Source of the DNA: Deinococcales bacterium
GTDB lineage: Bacteria > Deinococcota > Deinococci > Deinococcales > Deinococcaceae
DNA length: 6,761 nt
Assembly (NCBI GenBank): GCA_025359705.1
Contig: JANYFS010000073.1
Span: 1 to 6,761 of the forward strand
Reading direction: 5' to 3'
Shown here: positions 5,289-6,761 of the stretch, in pieces
Numbering within the stretch: position 1 is the first letter of the stretch
How the letters are laid out: each line of letters begins with the position of its first letter
The notes under the pieces: generated by a model
Told to the model about the DNA's origin: nothing
Seen by the model: only the letters and a program-made list of their open reading frames with translations
The model's database searches: none
Translations under genes and position numbers: made by a program

Positions 5289-6548
5289 TTAGGATTCCAA
5301 ACGCTGCTGAATCACCACTTGGGCCATGCGCTGCAAGGTTGGGTTCATGGCGGTGATCTGAATGCGTTCTTCAAAAACGGGCAAACCCAGCTCGAGGGCG
5401 AGGCGGCCCAGCAGTTCATCCAGAAAGCTGCTGCTGGCGGAGGAAACCTCTGAAAAATCGAGGATGAGCGGTGTACTCGAGTGGGCCAAAGTTTGCAACA
5501 GATGTTGCCGCAAAACGCGGGCAGGTGGGCGGCCCCCTGTATGAATGCACTCGAGGGCAATGTTGATGCTACCCTCGAGCGCCAATGTTTCGGCCTTGGC
5601 TTGCAAATAGCCCCAAGTTTCGCCCGAACCACTGGCAATAAAGGTATCCTCGAGCGCCACCGCATTTTGGGTGTGCAAAGCCAAAGAAACCCCCGTTCCT
5701 GCCAAGCTATAGTTTGGTTTTCCGCTCGAGTTTCCGCTTGTGGTTTTGGTTTTGGTTATTTTGGCGGGGTCGCCCGTACCCTGCAAGCGCCCCGTTCCCG
5801 ACCACAGAGTAAAACGTCCGCCATTGCGTTCCACAATTTGCAAAGTACCTGCCAAACCGTTGCCCTGCCCTTCGTGGATGTTGCGGGTGATGCCGCGCTG
5901 CACTGCCAGCTCGAGGGCTTGGGTATCGCTGCTGGTGGGGTGGGATTCGCTGAGCGACTGCCGAATTCCACGGCCCATATCGCAAATACACAGCTCGAGC
6001 AGGGCTTTTTTGGGGTAATACTGGGCCATCAAAACTCCAGGCACGGGGGCTTGGGCATGGATCAGCACGTTGTCCATCACCTCGTTGGTGGCCCACTCGA
6101 GGGCGGGAATAAAGGCTCTGGCTCCTTCCACTTGGGCCAAGACCAGATCGCACACCTGGTTCACCGCCCTATAAACATCCCCCGCATCTTGCAGCAAGGT
6201 GAGCGGAATAAACCGCCCTGCTTCGGAATGCCGCTGAAATTTTTCGGAATCGCTGGCCCCCAAATGACCCAGCAGATTCACCCTCGAGAGGTAACGCAAC
6301 ACATGGGGGTCGCCCACAAACTCGAGGCTACGACCCTGCTGTTTTTGCAGCAGCCCCCAAGCACACAGCCAAGCAATTGCCGCACCCTCGAGCGGTGCAT
6401 TGGCCCGAATCCCCAGCACTTCCCAGGTGGGCGCATCACCTGTTCCCTCGAGCGGTGCTGGCTCGAGCAGGCCCAATTGGGCAAGGTTTTGGGTCAATTG
6501 CAATTGGGTATGGGGTTTGGAGAGTTCCAGCCAAGTGACGGGGGGCAT
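5289..6548 (-). CDS. GHKL-fold ATPase with C-terminal STAS-like (DUF4325) domain
   Basis: A 419-residue soluble protein combining a Bergerat-fold ATP-binding domain with a STAS-like domain. The N box is Glu156-x-x-Asp159-Asn160 (NEVMDN), the G1 box Asp190-x-Gly-x-Gly194 (DMGRG), the G2 box GQGNGL (227-232), and the last ATPase strand GTGVSLAL (284-291). A low-complexity Lys/Thr/Ser loop (260-280) precedes that strand. The C-terminal part (about 320-415) matches DUF4325: LILDFSEVSSASSSFLDELL (361-380), then LPVFEERIQI. Residues 45-97 (ending DPHVLRYLSRVNLLGHLG) look like a degenerate second STAS-like fold. No histidine-kinase dimerisation domain or membrane segment is seen. By analogy with SpoIIAB/SpoIIAA it may be a self-contained partner-switching regulator; its partner is unknown. 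There is no Shine-Dalgarno site; a -10 box lies 7 bases before the ATG, fitting a leaderless message. It has fourteen CTCGAG sites, 11 read as Leu-Glu. Confidence 0.87.
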   Translation of the reverse strand: MPPVTWLELSKPHTQLQLTQNLAQLGLLEPAPLEGTGDAPTWEVLGIRANAPLEGAAIAWLCAWGLLQKQQGRSLEFVGDPHVLRYLSRVNLLGHLGASDSEKFQRHSEAGRFIPLTLLQDAGDVYRAVNQVCDLVLAQVEGARAFIPALEWATNEVMDNVLIHAQAPVPGVLMAQYYPKKALLELCICDMGRGIRQSLSESHPTSSDTQALELAVQRGITRNIHEGQGNGLAGTLQIVERNGGRFTLWSGTGRLQGTGDPAKITKTKTTSGNSSGKPNYSLAGTGVSLALHTQNAVALEDTFIASGSGETWGYLQAKAETLALEGSINIALECIHTGGRPPARVLRQHLLQTLAHSSTPLILDFSEVSSASSSFLDELLGRLALELGLPVFEERIQITAMNPTLQRMAQVVIQQRLES

Positions 6549-6577
6549 GAGTTGTATTTTAGGGTGATATTTTAGGG
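6549..6577 (-). promoter_or_regulatory. Probable leaderless promoter of the ATPase gene, with tandem repeat
   Basis: On the minus strand TAAAAT (6556-6561) lies 7 bases before the ATG, the spacing of leaderless messages common in the Deinococcota. A second TAAAAT lies 13 bases further upstream (6569-6574). Both belong to a direct repeat of TATTTTAGGG on the plus strand (6555-6564 and 6568-6577). There is no good -35 box. The repeat over the -10 box could be an operator. Confidence 0.5.
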
Positions 6578-6593
6578 GTTATTGCTTATTCCA

Positions 6594-6603
6594 CCCATAT
6601 GGG
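6594..6603. promoter_or_regulatory. Palindrome CCCATATGGG in the centre of the divergent region
   Basis: A perfect 10-bp palindrome whose midpoint (6598.5) is within two bases of the middle of the 103-base gap between the divergent ATPase and ribbon-helix-helix genes. Its position suits an operator serving both promoters. The binding protein is unknown; the ribbon-helix-helix protein next door is an obvious candidate. Confidence 0.5.
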
Positions 6604-6639
6604 ATCAAAAAATAAAACATCAGAAAACCATAAATAAGG

Positions 6640-6645
6640 TAAACT
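6640..6645 (+). promoter_or_regulatory. Possible leaderless -10 box of the ribbon-helix-helix gene
   Basis: TAAACT fits the TANNNT -10 pattern and lies 6 bases before the ATG at 6652. No clear -35 box is present. The intervening gggaat is too close to the ATG to be a good ribosome-binding site, which favours a leaderless message. Confidence 0.4.
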
Positions 6646-6651
6646 GGGAAT

Positions 6652-6761
6652 ATGACTAGCCCAAGTAAACAAAAAGTGACCCTCAATCTTCCGCAGGATG
6701 TGGTTCGGGCCTACCGCCTTGCGGCGATTCGTCAAGGTGTACCCGACCAAACCATCATCGA
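6652..6761 (+). CDS. Small ribbon-helix-helix-like protein (3' partial)
   Basis: Thirty-six codons are visible before the window ends: MTSPSKQKVTLNLPQDVV, then RAYRLAAIRQGVPDQTII. A short polar start followed by a strand (KVTLNLP) and then a helix (QDVVRAYRLAAIRQG) is the pattern of CopG/Arc-type ribbon-helix-helix DNA-binding proteins, where the strand contacts DNA as a dimer. Such proteins are often antitoxins or small repressors that control their own promoter. The gene is divergent from the ATPase-DUF4325 gene, with 103 bases between the start codons and a central palindrome. A toxin may follow beyond the window edge; this cannot be seen. The coding call is good; the family is inferred from a short stretch. 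Confidence 0.65.
   Translation, partial: MTSPSKQKVTLNLPQDVVRAYRLAAIRQGVPDQTII

Noticed and set aside
5707..6153. Minus-strand frame of 148 codons inside the ATPase gene
   Set aside because: An out-of-frame shadow with Arg/Pro/Ser-rich translation and no motif.
5481..6575. A 364-codon open frame on the plus strand
   Set aside because: It is antisense to the ATPase-DUF4325 gene, whose motifs are clear, and its translation has no recognisable domain. It stays open because of the GC-rich codon pattern.
1..6761. tRNA, rRNA or riboswitch genes
   Set aside because: Scanning by eye on both strands showed no cloverleaf-like pattern with the TTCGANTC arm and no recognisable riboswitch core; a covariance-model search could still find something missed.

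Overview
The window reads as a piece of a moderately GC-rich chromosome of a Meiothermus-like member of the Deinococcota. This is inference, from three things: the extreme density of the palindrome CTCGAG (about 43 copies in 6.8 kb), probable leaderless promoters with the -10 box about 6-7 nt before the ATG, and the style of the proteins. No marker gene fixes the taxon.

Layout, left to right. (1) Bases 2-697 hold the 3' three quarters of a YdhF-type aldo/keto reductase on the plus strand. (2) A 700-base non-coding stretch holds a terminator-like hairpin and two separate inverted-repeat elements. The second is built from two REP-like hairpins whose stems differ by compensatory changes. (3) Bases 1403-2245 encode, on the minus strand, a sugar phosphate isomerase/epimerase-like TIM barrel with all four expected metal ligands. 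(4) Bases 2547-3237 hold, on the minus strand, a decayed type IV (AbiE-like) toxin-antitoxin operon. The antitoxin has lost its N-terminal half and the nucleotidyltransferase toxin its C-terminal half, but the translational overlap between them survives. (5) Bases 3307-5268 form an AT-richer segment with few CTCGAG sites, bounded by two direct copies of a roughly 60-base hairpin repeat. It contains an orphan LivK-type periplasmic binding protein whose reading frame appears cut short by an in-frame TAG. (6) Bases 5289-6548 encode, on the minus strand, a Bergerat-fold (GHKL) ATPase fused to a C-terminal STAS-like DUF4325 domain. (7) Divergent from it, starting at 6652, is the beginning of a small ribbon-helix-helix-like protein.

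The genes do not form one operon or pathway. Two parts hang together. The AbiE remnant was a coupled antitoxin/toxin pair. The ATPase-DUF4325 gene and the ribbon-helix-helix gene share a 103-base divergent control region with a perfect 10-bp palindrome at its centre and a tandem repeat over one -10 box, which suggests shared regulation. That pair is the best candidate for something undescribed; the repeats and the CTCGAG pattern are the best genome-scale observations.
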